DNA from: Pseudomonadales bacterium
GTDB taxonomy: Bacteria; Pseudomonadota; Gammaproteobacteria; Pseudomonadales; JAHRWD01
Length of the DNA stretch: 64,000 nt
Direction of reading: 5' to 3'
Assembly: GCA_029210125.1 (NCBI GenBank)
Contig: JARGPR010000006.1
Location: forward strand, 1-64,000
The notes under the pieces are model-generated. The model did not search any database. It was given only the letters and a program-made list of their open reading frames with translations, and was not told the DNA's origin. The position numbers and the translations under genes were made by a program. Shown here one piece after another: positions 47,417 to 56,052 of this stretch. Within the stretch, counting starts at the first letter, position 1, and the number at the start of each line of letters is the position of its first letter.

Positions 47417-48637
47417 TTAAACGACGTTACCCATCTGGAATATAGGCAGATACATGGCCATAACAAGCCCACCAACCAAGACACCGAGTACCGACATGAT
47501 GAGCGGTTCCATCATTGCTGATAGGCTATCTACCGAATCGTCTACTTCATCTTCGTAGCGAGTGGCTACTCGATCAAGCATTTCATCAAGTGTGCCGGAC
47601 TCTTCACCGATACCGACCATCTGAATCAACATTGAAGGAAAAACACCGGTGCTCTTCATCGCGAACTGCAACTGTTGACCAGATGTGATGTCGTTTCGAA
47701 TTTTATATACAGCCTCTTCATATACGATATTTCCTGTGGCTCCGGCAACCGAATCAAGCGCATTGACCAATGGTACGCCTGCGGCAAAGGTGGTGGATAA
47801 CGTTCGAGCAAACCGAGCGACGGCGGATTGGTTAATAATAGGGCCAATGATCGGCATTTTTAGCAATAATCGATCCACCGAATGGACGAATTTTTCTGAG
47901 CGCTGCATCGCTTGTTGGTATGCTGCAACAGCCAACGCTGCGGCAATAAAGGCCATAAACCACCATTCTTGAACAAACTCGGAGAGACTGATTACCATTC
48001 GTGTGAATACAGGCAGCTCAGCGCCAAAGCTAGCGAATATGTTCTCGAAGGTGGGTACTACTTTGATCAATAGTATTGCTGTCACCACAACGGAGATAAG
48101 AATAATGGTGATGGGGTATTTCATCGCCTTCTTAACTTTAGTCTTCATAGCCTCGGTTTTTTCTTTGTAGGTGGCGACCCTGTCGAGCATGGTGTCTAAT
48201 GAACCAGAGTCCTCACCCGCGCCTACCAAGCTGCAGAAGAGGTCATCAAAGTATTTTGGGTGTTTAGCTATAGCGGAAGCAAAGCTGTCGCCGCCGGCAA
48301 CATCGTTCTTAATCTCTTCGACCAGTTCTGCCATCGTGCGGTTATCAAGCCCATCCGCGACAATTTCAAATGACTGAACCAGCGGTACACCGGTTTTCAT
48401 CATGGTGGCCAATTGACGAGTGAAGTTGGCAATATCCATCGGCTTGATCGCTTTTTTACGAGCTCCAAAAAGCGGTTTAGCCTTTTTCTTGACCTTGGTC
48501 GGGAGCACACCTTGCTTTCTAAGTTGAGCTTTTACTAGAGAAACGCTCATTCCATCCATTTCGCCGCTGGTTTTGTTACCGTTGCGATCTTTTCCTGTCC
48601 AAGTAAAGGTTTGCCTTGATGGTGTATTAGTAGCCAT
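47417..48637 (-). CDS. pilC: type IV pilus assembly platform protein PilC
   Basis: 406 aa. Two T2SSF/GspF domains with three membrane helices; the GEESGTLDEMLDRVA and GEDSGSLDTMLDRVA repeats mark the paired halves. Inner-membrane platform that couples the PilB and PilT motors to pilin insertion. Starts 2 nt after the pilB stop. Confidence 0.96.
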   Translation of the reverse strand: MATNTPSRQTFTWTGKDRNGNKTSGEMDGMSVSLVKAQLRKQGVLPTKVKKKAKPLFGARKKAIKPMDIANFTRQLATMMKTGVPLVQSFEIVADGLDNRTMAELVEEIKNDVAGGDSFASAIAKHPKYFDDLFCSLVGAGEDSGSLDTMLDRVATYKEKTEAMKTKVKKAMKYPITIILISVVVTAILLIKVVPTFENIFASFGAELPVFTRMVISLSEFVQEWWFMAFIAAALAVAAYQQAMQRSEKFVHSVDRLLLKMPIIGPIINQSAVARFARTLSTTFAAGVPLVNALDSVAGATGNIVYEEAVYKIRNDITSGQQLQFAMKSTGVFPSMLIQMVGIGEESGTLDEMLDRVATRYEDEVDDSVDSLSAMMEPLIMSVLGVLVGGLVMAMYLPIFQMGNVV

Positions 48638-48639
48638 GA

Positions 48640-50358
48640 TTAGTCCTTCGTAACTCGGTTGATTTCCTCAAGGGTTGTAACGCCTTGTCTGATTTTTAAT
48701 AGGCCAGATTGTCGAAGGTTGTTGAAACCCTCAACATTGTGGGCCTGTTCGGCGATTTGAATGGAGTTGCCGTCTGACATAATAATTTCAGCGAGTTGAT
48801 CGGATATAGGCACGACTTCATACACACCGACACGACCTTTATAGCCGTTATTACATTTGTCACAGCCGACGGCGGTATAAATCGATAATTCGCCCAAATC
48901 TTCTTCACGAAACCCTTCCTCTAGCAAGGTGTTTTCCGGGATAGTGATGGGTTCCTTGCAGTGTTCGCATAATTTCCTTGCTAGCCGTTGTGCGATAATC
49001 AAACTTACAGATGTTGCAATATTAAAAGCCGGTACACCCATATTGCGTAGGCGGGTCAGCGTTTCTGCAGCACTGTTGGTATGAAGCGTCGACAATACCA
49101 GGTGACCGGTTTGAGCCGCTTTAACGGCGACCTCTGCGGTTGTTAAATCTCGGATCTCACCGACCATGATGATATCGGGATCCTGCCGCAGAAAGGCTCG
49201 CAAGGCTTCGGCGAAATCTAACCCAACCTTGTAGTTCATGTTGACCTGGTTGATCCCTTCCAGATTGATCTCTACCGGGTCCTCTGCTGTGGAGATATTG
49301 CGCTCGTCATTGTTGAGAATGTTCAAACCCGTATAGAGCGATACGGTTTTACCACTTCCTGTTGGTCCGGTTACCAGTATCATTCCCTGAGGCCTGTGCA
49401 AGGCCTTCATAAAAAGATCTTTTTGATCCGGTTCATAGCCCAATGAATCGATCCCCATTTGGGCGCTCGACGGGTCTAATATACGTAGAACGATTTTTTC
49501 GCCCCACAGCGTTGGGAGCGTGTTTACACGAAAATCGATGGAGCGGCTTCTTGATAATTTAAGTTTGATCCGGCCATCCTGCGGAATACGTCTCTCGGAA
49601 ATATCCATTTGAGACATCACCTTGAGTCGCACGGTAATGCGTGCAGAAATGTTTTGCGGTGGGCGAGTACGTTCGTGCAATATACCGTCGGTCCGAAACC
49701 GCACTCGGTAAATCTTCTCATAGGGCTCAAAGTGAATATCCGATGCACCCATCTTAATGGCGTCAAGAAGCACTTTGTTTATAAAACGGACGATAGGTGC
49801 TTCATCGACTTCAGAGGTATCTTCATCGCCTCCATTCTCCTCATCAACAGCAGCGACATCTAACCCATCAAGGTCGGCATCATCGAGGCCATCAAGGTTC
49901 ATCATTTGGTCGTCGTCTTGCTCAAGAAGCTGCGCGATAGTATCGCTAAGCTTGTCTTCTTCAACCAGTATGGCTTGAGTACTTATCCCCGTATGGAAGG
50001 TTAGCTCGTCGAGGGCACGAAGATTGGTAGGGTCTGAGACAGCGATATAAAGCCGGTTTTCCCTTTTGAACAAAGGAATTGTGTGATGCATGCGGATCAG
50101 CTTGATATCCACCACATCCTTGGGAAACAGGTCTTTGTCGAACGCAGCCAGGTCCAGTACCGGTGCACCAAACTGCGCAGAAGCCGCTAACGCGATGTCG
50201 GTGCTGGATGCCAAATTGTTGGTCACCAGGTACGAAACGAATGGCGTGTTGCTGCTATTCGCCTGGTCCAACGCCTCTCGAGCACTTTCCTCTTCGAGGA
50301 TGCCATCATCAACTAATCGTTTGGGTAAACCATTTAGCGGTAGTGCAATTGCTTCCAT
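48640..50358 (-). CDS. pilB: type IV pilus extension ATPase PilB
   Basis: 572 aa. N-terminal GspE_N (MshEN-like) domain (about 1-150), Walker A GPTGSGKTVS, Asp box and Walker B (DPDIIMVGEIRD), and a zinc tetracysteine in LCEHCKEP...GCDKCNNG. Drives pilus polymerisation. An acidic insert (DDADLDGLDVAAVDEENGG region, about 155-180) separates the N-terminal and motor domains. First gene of pilBCD, divergent from pilA. Confidence 0.96.
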   Translation of the reverse strand: MEAIALPLNGLPKRLVDDGILEEESAREALDQANSSNTPFVSYLVTNNLASSTDIALAASAQFGAPVLDLAAFDKDLFPKDVVDIKLIRMHHTIPLFKRENRLYIAVSDPTNLRALDELTFHTGISTQAILVEEDKLSDTIAQLLEQDDDQMMNLDGLDDADLDGLDVAAVDEENGGDEDTSEVDEAPIVRFINKVLLDAIKMGASDIHFEPYEKIYRVRFRTDGILHERTRPPQNISARITVRLKVMSQMDISERRIPQDGRIKLKLSRSRSIDFRVNTLPTLWGEKIVLRILDPSSAQMGIDSLGYEPDQKDLFMKALHRPQGMILVTGPTGSGKTVSLYTGLNILNNDERNISTAEDPVEINLEGINQVNMNYKVGLDFAEALRAFLRQDPDIIMVGEIRDLTTAEVAVKAAQTGHLVLSTLHTNSAAETLTRLRNMGVPAFNIATSVSLIIAQRLARKLCEHCKEPITIPENTLLEEGFREEDLGELSIYTAVGCDKCNNGYKGRVGVYEVVPISDQLAEIIMSDGNSIQIAEQAHNVEGFNNLRQSGLLKIRQGVTTLEEINRVTKD

Positions 50359-50813
50359 TTACGCTCTTTTTAAAAATGTTGTTGGTTGGTAGTAAACTAG
50401 ATACGTTCAAAACAGGCTATACATATAACAAGTGAGTAAGCGTATTCATCTTTGGGTGCCGCGGTGTAACCGCGATGCGAGGATGGCTTACACACTAATA
50501 GCTTGAGTATAGATCAACTGTCTTATATGTGTATTTGGTTTTTGAGAGTATTGCTGTTGCGGTGCACAGAACAGTAGGTCCGATAGAAATAACACTAGGT
50601 AAACATCGCTCTGGTCCTAATCTTCCAGATAGAACTTTGCTGGCTAATGTGCCCAATATGGGTTGTCCTAACCGGGTACATCGTGACGCAAATGGTCACA
50701 TATGAAAGTATTATATTTATTTCACTACGAATATTCAGTGAATTTTTTGACAAACCCCCCTGGGTCGCCTATTTCTTAATCTACATAAAGTGAAAATGGC
50801 AGTTTTCTTGAAG
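50359..50813. other. pilB-pilA divergent intergenic region, promoter-distal part
   Basis: No ORF or RNA gene recognised. It must contain the pilB promoter (minus strand) and upstream activating sites for pilA. A CGCGGT-GTA-ACCGCG hairpin lies near 50460, and GTGAC...GTCAC near 50682-50698, but neither matches a site I can name. A PilR site is expected here from the sigma-54 promoter; I could not assign one. Confidence 0.5.
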
Positions 50814-50829
50814 TTGGCACTCACTTTGC
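50814..50829 (+). promoter_or_regulatory. sigma-54 (RpoN) promoter of pilA
   Basis: TTGGCAC (50814-50820) and TTGC (50826-50829), with the exact GG-to-GC spacing of the -24/-12 consensus. Transcription should start near 50841, giving a leader of about 190 nt. PilA is RpoN/PilR-dependent in Pseudomonas, so PilS-PilR control is inferred. Confidence 0.88.
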
Positions 50830-50840
50830 TGTGAATGGGT

Positions 50841-51032
50841 AGGAACGGAGTTCGCCGATTGAACCAAGTTCAAGGAAACCTTAACCTATAGGAAAGGACG
50901 CCAGAAAGCAGTATCGAAAGAAATAGAAGGAGGTTCAGGGTTGCCAGGTTCAAGCTGGATTGGTCTTTACTCTGTATTTAGTAATTTAATAGTTTGTAAA
51001 TTGATTTGTTTCAAAACTGACGGAGAGTCTTC
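50841..51032 (+). promoter_or_regulatory. long structured GGA-rich 5' leader of pilA
   Basis: About 190 nt from the predicted sigma-54 start to the ATG. It has eight GGA triplets, including AGGAACGGAG, AGGAAAGGA and AAGGAGG, and the SD itself (CGGAGAG). TTGAAC (50859-50864) forms a tight hairpin with GTTCAA (50868-50873), but TTGAACC (50859-50865) is also perfectly complementary to GGTTCAA at 50947-50953, so two folds compete. I did not find a match to the GEMM c-di-GMP riboswitch. Confidence 0.45.
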
Positions 51033-51464
51033 ATGAAAACAATGCAAAAGGGTTTTACTCTAATTGAATTGATGATCGTAGTAGCGATTATCGGTATTTT
51101 GGCTGCTGTAGCGCTGCCTGCTTATCAAGATTATATTGTACGTGCCAAGGTTGCAGAATTGCCGTTAGCGGCTGGTCCAAGTAAAAATGCAATGGCAGAA
51201 TGGGCGGCGTTTCATTCGACTGATGCCTGGCCAGTATCGACAAGTGCTGCTCAAGTTGGCGTAGTTGATGCGACCGGGGAGTATTTGAAGTCTATTGCGT
51301 ACGTTCAGACAAGCGGTACTGTGGCAGCAGTTCAAGTAAATGGTACGATAGAGGGCATAGATATCACTCTACAGTACAATGGCACAAAAAGTGGCGCCAA
51401 AGTAACTTGGACATGTAGCGCCGTTGCGGGTACAAAGTACTTGCCTGCAAACTGCAGAAATTAA
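51033..51464 (+). CDS. pilA: type IVa major pilin PilA
   Basis: 143 aa prepilin. The six-residue basic leader ends in KG, with cleavage before F8, and Glu at mature position 5 (E12). The hydrophobic alpha-1N helix follows ([19 protein letters not shown]). C-terminal disulfide loop between C128 and C141. The middle is rich in Ser/Thr and small residues, possible glycosylation sites. Own RpoN promoter and terminator, so a single-gene transcript. Two glycosylation-type genes follow on the same strand. Confidence 0.96.
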   Translation: MKTMQKGFTLIELMIVVAIIGILAAVALPAYQDYIVRAKVAELPLAAGPSKNAMAEWAAFHSTDAWPVSTSAAQVGVVDATGEYLKSIAYVQTSGTVAAVQVNGTIEGIDITLQYNGTKSGAKVTWTCSAVAGTKYLPANCRN

Positions 51465-51505
51465 GCGGGTTTTATTGCTAAGATTAGCTTTAAAGCGCGG
51501 TTTTT

Positions 51506-51543
51506 AAAAAGGGTGTTGAACTTTAGCTTCGACACCCTTTTTT
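51506..51543 (+). terminator. strong intrinsic terminator after pilA
   Basis: GGGTGTTGAA (51511-51520) pairs with TTCGACACCC (51528-51537; one T-G pair) around a CTTTAGC loop. A run of A precedes it and six T follow. Confidence 0.92.
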
Positions 51544-51717
51544 GTTTGTAACTATTTATTAGCCGTATTAATTCACACCAAGATTTACGGAGAACGGCGT
51601 TAAAAACAATCATTTATACTTGCTGATCTCATATTTTTATTTCGCCATGCACTGCTCGATTTTGAACGAACTCTGAACAGACAGAATGGTTAGTCGAGTA
51701 ATTACCCTTGTTTTCCT

Positions 51718-53679
51718 ATGAATAAAATAAAACGTTTTCTTTTTTATCTGTCGGTTACTTTTTTCTCATTCCTGATCGCCTTAATGCTTTACATCAAAGG
51801 CTTCCCTGGCCCAATGTTACTAGATGATAAGGTCAATTTGCAGAGTACAGAGCTATACGCACTGGATAAACACTCGCTTTTACACGTTATTACACACAAT
51901 TATAGTGGCATGCTGGGTCGCGGTATTTCGAGCTTAAGTTTTGGCTTGACACATTTTTTTCATGGTAGTGGTACCTATTATTATAAATACCACAACTTTA
52001 TGATTCATTGCCTGACCGCATTAGCGCTATTTTATCTAGGTTACCGGTTACTGCACTTAACCCGGCATGCTGAAAAAGCACTTGTGATCGCTGCGCTCGC
52101 CGCATTTATTTGGCTGATCCATCCAATCCAGGTCAGCACTGTTCTGTATATCGTCCAGCGTATGGCCCAGCTCAGCGCCTTATTTACCGTATGCGCACTG
52201 ATTTGTTATGTGGTGGGGCGGGTCCGAATTGAAGAAGAGCGACGCTTCGGTGTAAGCATAATTGTTATAGGTTACCCGTTTTTTCTGATATTGGGGTTGT
52301 TGAGCAAAGAAAATGCCGCACTTTGTATTTTGTTTGCGCTGGTGATTGAAGCTTTCTTTTTCTCGTCATTTGATGTCGGAATGATTGAGAGAATGGGCAT
52401 ATCCCCTGCGAATAATGTGAAGGATAAACGTTTTCATAGAAGATGGTTTGTTCGTATTTGCTTTATTGCTCTCCCGCTTGCTCTGGGTGTTGCTGGTGTT
52501 TTATATAAGATGGACTCTTTTTTGGTTGGGTATGAGGGTCGTCCGTTTAGTCTATCTGAAAGATTGCTAACCCAAATTGACGTACTATTTTACTATCTAC
52601 AGTTGATCCTGCTACCGCGCCTTTCTGAATATTCGCTCTATCATGATGATTTTCCAGTCGTAACTCAATTTGGTTGGGGCACTTTTTTTCGGTTATCTAT
52701 TATTGTCGGTGTGGCTGCTTTAAGCGTGGTTTCAATCGCGAAGAAAAAAATTAATTTGATCCTTTTTGGTTTAGCCTGGTTTTTGGTCGCTCATGCGATG
52801 GAATCTACGGTTATTCCACTGGAGATGATATTTGAGCACAGGAACTATCTGGCCAGCTATGGAGTGGTGTTTGCACTATCGGTATTTTTACTGATGTATC
52901 TGCCTGAATATATAAAATCGATAAAATTTTCCTATGGCGTAACTGCGGTATTCATTATCCTTTGCTCGTTTGTTTTATTTGTACGGGTAGATACATGGGG
53001 TAGTGAAGAGCAGCTGACCCTGGTAAATGTAACCGATCACCCCAGGTCAGCACGAGCACATACGGCGAGAGCCAATGCGCTCGCCGCATATCAACGAAGT
53101 GATGAGATGATTGAGCACCTTAGAATCGCCCACGAACTGGAGCCCTGGAATCCGGGTGCAGCTATACATCGACTCGCTGCGGCATGCGTTTTTGAGAAAC
53201 TCACACCTGATATCGTTAACGAAGCCAAAAACGCGTTGAGTAACGGGTATTTAACGGCTTATGCTTGGCTTGCTATCGACAGTCTGGTATCTAATGTCGA
53301 GTATAAACGTTGCCAAATGGATGGTGCTGATGTTTTGGGCGTGCTGGATGCTATAGATGAAAATCGTCATGGGCTTACTGCGGATGCGCAGGGAAAAAAA
53401 ACATTTTTTCTCGCGCGTTTATACCAAAGCTGGGGGGATGACAGGCAAGCAATAGAGTATTATGATCGTGCAATTGCTCTTGATGGTGAAGCTACCGCCT
53501 ATGCAATCGCCAAAGCCAAGTTTTTAATAAGAAATGGATATGTAGAGGAAGCAAAGGCTGCAATGCTGTCTATTGTAGAAGCGGATAAGGGTTCATTGCG
53601 GGATGAAGCTAAAAATATTAAGACGCTCTTCACTATGCTTATGGATGCAGAGCTTGAAGTGATGGAAAATGAAAACTAG
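51718..53679 (+). CDS. TMTC-like GT-C membrane glycosyltransferase with C-terminal TPRs
   Basis: 653 aa. About ten membrane segments in the first 430 residues, then TPR-like helices (about 440-640; RAHTARANALAAY, RLYQSWGDDRQAIEYYDRAIAL). Features of eukaryotic TMTC O-mannosyltransferases and their bacterial relatives: acidic pair D36-D37 in the first periplasmic loop, HPIQ (135-138) followed by IVQR, and SKEN (196-199). Such GT-C enzymes take sugars from polyprenyl phosphate outside the cytoplasm. It lies between pilA and a DPM1-like gene, so pilin or another surface protein is the likely acceptor (inference). No Wzy_C/PilO domain was seen. Confidence 0.72.
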   Translation: MNKIKRFLFYLSVTFFSFLIALMLYIKGFPGPMLLDDKVNLQSTELYALDKHSLLHVITHNYSGMLGRGISSLSFGLTHFFHGSGTYYYKYHNFMIHCLTALALFYLGYRLLHLTRHAEKALVIAALAAFIWLIHPIQVSTVLYIVQRMAQLSALFTVCALICYVVGRVRIEEERRFGVSIIVIGYPFFLILGLLSKENAALCILFALVIEAFFFSSFDVGMIERMGISPANNVKDKRFHRRWFVRICFIALPLALGVAGVLYKMDSFLVGYEGRPFSLSERLLTQIDVLFYYLQLILLPRLSEYSLYHDDFPVVTQFGWGTFFRLSIIVGVAALSVVSIAKKKINLILFGLAWFLVAHAMESTVIPLEMIFEHRNYLASYGVVFALSVFLLMYLPEYIKSIKFSYGVTAVFIILCSFVLFVRVDTWGSEEQLTLVNVTDHPRSARAHTARANALAAYQRSDEMIEHLRIAHELEPWNPGAAIHRLAAACVFEKLTPDIVNEAKNALSNGYLTAYAWLAIDSLVSNVEYKRCQMDGADVLGVLDAIDENRHGLTADAQGKKTFFLARLYQSWGDDRQAIEYYDRAIALDGEATAYAIAKAKFLIRNGYVEEAKAAMLSIVEADKGSLRDEAKNIKTLFTMLMDAELEVMENEN

Positions 53680-53696
53680 ATTTTCACAAGGAATAT

Positions 53697-54551
53697 ATGG
53701 ACCAGATAAGTGTAATTATACCGGCCAAAAATGAAGAACGTGGATTGGAGTTGATTCTTCCTGATCTAACCGAAAAATACCCAAGTGCGGAAGTTATTGT
53801 GGTTGACGATGGCTCAACCGATAGAACGGTTGAGGTTTGCCGTCAACATGGAGTGACCGCTATTTCCCACCCCTATTCAATTGGTAATGGCGCAGCCATC
53901 AAAACAGGCGCGCGGCACGCAACTGGTGATGTGCTTGTATTTATGGATGCTGATTCGCAGCACAAGCCCACCGATATTGAAGCTCTATTGCTGAAAATGG
54001 ATGAGGGGTTTGATATGGTTGTTGGTGCGCGAAGTGACTCATCTCAAGCCAGCTTTGGCCGCCTGCTGGCGAATCGGCTATACAACCGCCTGGCTTCAGT
54101 GGTCGTTGGCCATGAGATAAAAGATCTCACTTCTGGCTTTAGGGCTGTGCGGACGAATAAATTCAAAGAGTTTCTCTATCTATTACCCAACGGGTTTTCA
54201 TACCCGACCACCTCAACCATGGCGTTTTTCCGAAATGGCTACAGCGTTGCTTACCATCCAATTCACGCTAACCAAAGAGTAGGGAAGAGTCATATTAATC
54301 CCTTGCGTGAAGGGGTTCGATTTCTCCTTATAATTATTAAAGTCGCAACACTCTATTCGCCGTTGAAGATATTTGCCCCCGCCGCGTTTTTAAACTTTGC
54401 TTTGGGCGTTGGTTTGTATAGTTACACCTATTTCGTAGAAGGCCGATTCACTAATATGTCCCTACTGCTATTTATGGGTGCAATACTTATTTTTATTTTT
54501 GGATTATTGGCGGAACAAATAACTACTTTGATGTATAAAAATAAAGAGTGA
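53697..54551 (+). CDS. GT2 glycosyltransferase, DPM1/GtrB-like polyprenyl-phosphate sugar synthase
   Basis: 284 aa. GT-A fold with VIIPAKNEE, DDGS (37-40) and the metal site DADSQH starting at 84; DLTSGFRA is the acceptor-side motif of dolichyl-phosphate-mannose synthases. Two membrane helices at the C-terminus (about 222-275), as in GtrB. It would transfer a hexose from a nucleotide sugar to undecaprenyl phosphate on the cytoplasmic face. Starts 17 nt after the TMTC-like gene, so the two are almost certainly an operon and a donor-plus-transferase pair. Confidence 0.85.
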   Translation: MDQISVIIPAKNEERGLELILPDLTEKYPSAEVIVVDDGSTDRTVEVCRQHGVTAISHPYSIGNGAAIKTGARHATGDVLVFMDADSQHKPTDIEALLLKMDEGFDMVVGARSDSSQASFGRLLANRLYNRLASVVVGHEIKDLTSGFRAVRTNKFKEFLYLLPNGFSYPTTSTMAFFRNGYSVAYHPIHANQRVGKSHINPLREGVRFLLIIIKVATLYSPLKIFAPAAFLNFALGVGLYSYTYFVEGRFTNMSLLLFMGAILIFIFGLLAEQITTLMYKNKE

Positions 54552-54631
54552 TATTAGGTTCTATAATCAGATCTTAAATTAGGCTGCCTGTCAGTGATTA
54601 AGAAACAGGAATCAGCTCAAGTTTGTATGGA

Positions 54632-55402
54632 CTAACAAATGCGTTTTAGATACCCATCAGGGGCTACAGTAATTAATAGCTTATTGGGTATTTTTTTGTC
54701 ATTTTCAAACTCAGGATGTTTTTTTAAGTATTCCCATACGGCGGTCTTTGGACTATTCCCTGGGCCCCACGGTCGGTCTGGGAACATCGTAGAAGGCATA
54801 TCTTCAACGATGGTATCAAAAACTATGCAGTAACTACCCACAGAGCTCAGTGGCGCATAGGCCTCCAGCTCAGCTAATACATGCTCATGTGTATGATTGG
54901 AATCTAAGCAGACCAGAACCCGTTGATAGTCCTTTGCAATGCCTTTAACCTGTTCAACAATTTCGGGAGCGATGCTCGAGCCTTGGATCATTTGAATTCT
55001 ATTTGACATGGGGTGGGCTTCGATTGCCTTTTTATTGTGCTGCCGAATGTCAATATCTATCCCTAGTACTTTACGACAGGTAATGGCTGGGTCGATAACG
55101 GAGCCTTTTTCAGCGGCATCTGCCAGTTCCAATAGCGCCAGCATTGAAGCACTAAAAATTAACGATCCGCCGTGGGCGATACCTGTTTCGATGATCAGGT
55201 CTGGCTTTATTTCCCATATGAGTTCCTGCATGGCTACTATATCTTGAGGGTATTGAATTATTGGGCGGCCTTGCCAGGAAAAGTTATAGGAGTATTTGTG
55301 TTTTGATGATTCGCAAACAAAGGATGTACCCATCTTTTTCATAATTTGTGAGCCTCCTAAGTGCTTTATATTGTCTTCAACTTCTCTTTCAAATTCAGTC
55401 AC
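54632..55402 (-). CDS. CmcI / cephalosporin-hydroxylase-family protein (probable sugar O-methyltransferase)
   Basis: 256 aa, GTG start in a GTGA overlap with the preceding gene. The segment IIETGIAHGGSLIFSASML is the SAM-binding region of the CmcI/rhamnosyl O-methyltransferase family, with VLGIDIDIR and VCLDSNHTHEHVL following. In polysaccharide clusters, members methylate sugars. Last gene of the seven-gene block. Confidence 0.82.
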   Translation of the reverse strand: MTEFEREVEDNIKHLGGSQIMKKMGTSFVCESSKHKYSYNFSWQGRPIIQYPQDIVAMQELIWEIKPDLIIETGIAHGGSLIFSASMLALLELADAAEKGSVIDPAITCRKVLGIDIDIRQHNKKAIEAHPMSNRIQMIQGSSIAPEIVEQVKGIAKDYQRVLVCLDSNHTHEHVLAELEAYAPLSSVGSYCIVFDTIVEDMPSTMFPDRPWGPGNSPKTAVWEYLKKHPEFENDKKIPNKLLITVAPDGYLKRIC

Positions 55403-56052
55403 TTTAAAGTCTCCCGATAGCTTTTTATTCTTGCAGGGTTACCGTAACAAACTACATTATCCAGCACATGATTTGTAACGACACTGCCTGCGCCTACGAT
55501 ACTATTACGCCCAATTTTTACCCTGGGCAATATAACGGCCCCTGCACCAATGAACGAGTAATCCCCGACTTCAACTAACCCAGCCAAGGTCGCGCCGGGA
55601 CCAATGTGTACGCCTGTTCCCAATGTGCACTCGTGATCGACTACAGATCCCGTATTTAATATACAGAACTTACCAATAGTTGCTTTGGCACCAACTGTAG
55701 CGTTCGCCATTATTTGACAGCCAGTTTGAATAACGGATGATTTCGCTGTGTACGAGTTAGGATGTATCGCGTCAACTGGAGTTAAACCCATCTTTTCCAG
55801 AAAAATCGAGATTTCGACCCTTTCAACACCGTTGGCCCCACCGATGGCTACTATGAATCCATAGTCAGTCGGTGTGTGTTTTTTGAAGTACTCATAAATG
55901 CTGTCTTTACCGTAAAAAATCGGTACATTATCTAAGGGGCAAGGGACTTCATTGTTGTCGAAAATGGCCTTAATTTCAAATCCGGTCTGATTTGAAAACT
56001 CTTCTAGAACGGTGAGTTGCCCTGATCCACCCCAAACTATTATTGATTTCAT
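55399..56052 (-). CDS. NeuD/PglD-like sugar acetyltransferase (left-handed beta-helix)
   Basis: 217 aa. N-terminal PglD-type nucleotide-sugar binding domain (SIIVWGGSGQL, about 1-75), then hexapeptide repeats (about 95-205: IGKFCILNTGSVVDHECTLG, AGAVILPRVKIGRNS). The His in VVDHECTLG is the usual catalytic base. It should acylate an amino sugar, most likely the product of the aminotransferase encoded just upstream; ATGA overlap with that gene. Confidence 0.85.
   Translation of the reverse strand: MKSIIVWGGSGQLTVLEEFSNQTGFEIKAIFDNNEVPCPLDNVPIFYGKDSIYEYFKKHTPTDYGFIVAIGGANGVERVEISIFLEKMGLTPVDAIHPNSYTAKSSVIQTGCQIMANATVGAKATIGKFCILNTGSVVDHECTLGTGVHIGPGATLAGLVEVGDYSFIGAGAVILPRVKIGRNSIVGAGSVVTNHVLDNVVCYGNPARIKSYRETLK

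Noticed and set aside
50682-50698. CRP-like site GTGAC...GTCAC upstream of pilA
   Set aside because: Half-site spacing is wrong for the TGTGA-N6-TCACA consensus.
50841-51032. pilA leader considered as a c-di-GMP (GEMM) riboswitch
   Set aside because: The conserved GEMM core segments are not present; only GGA repeats and simple stems are seen.
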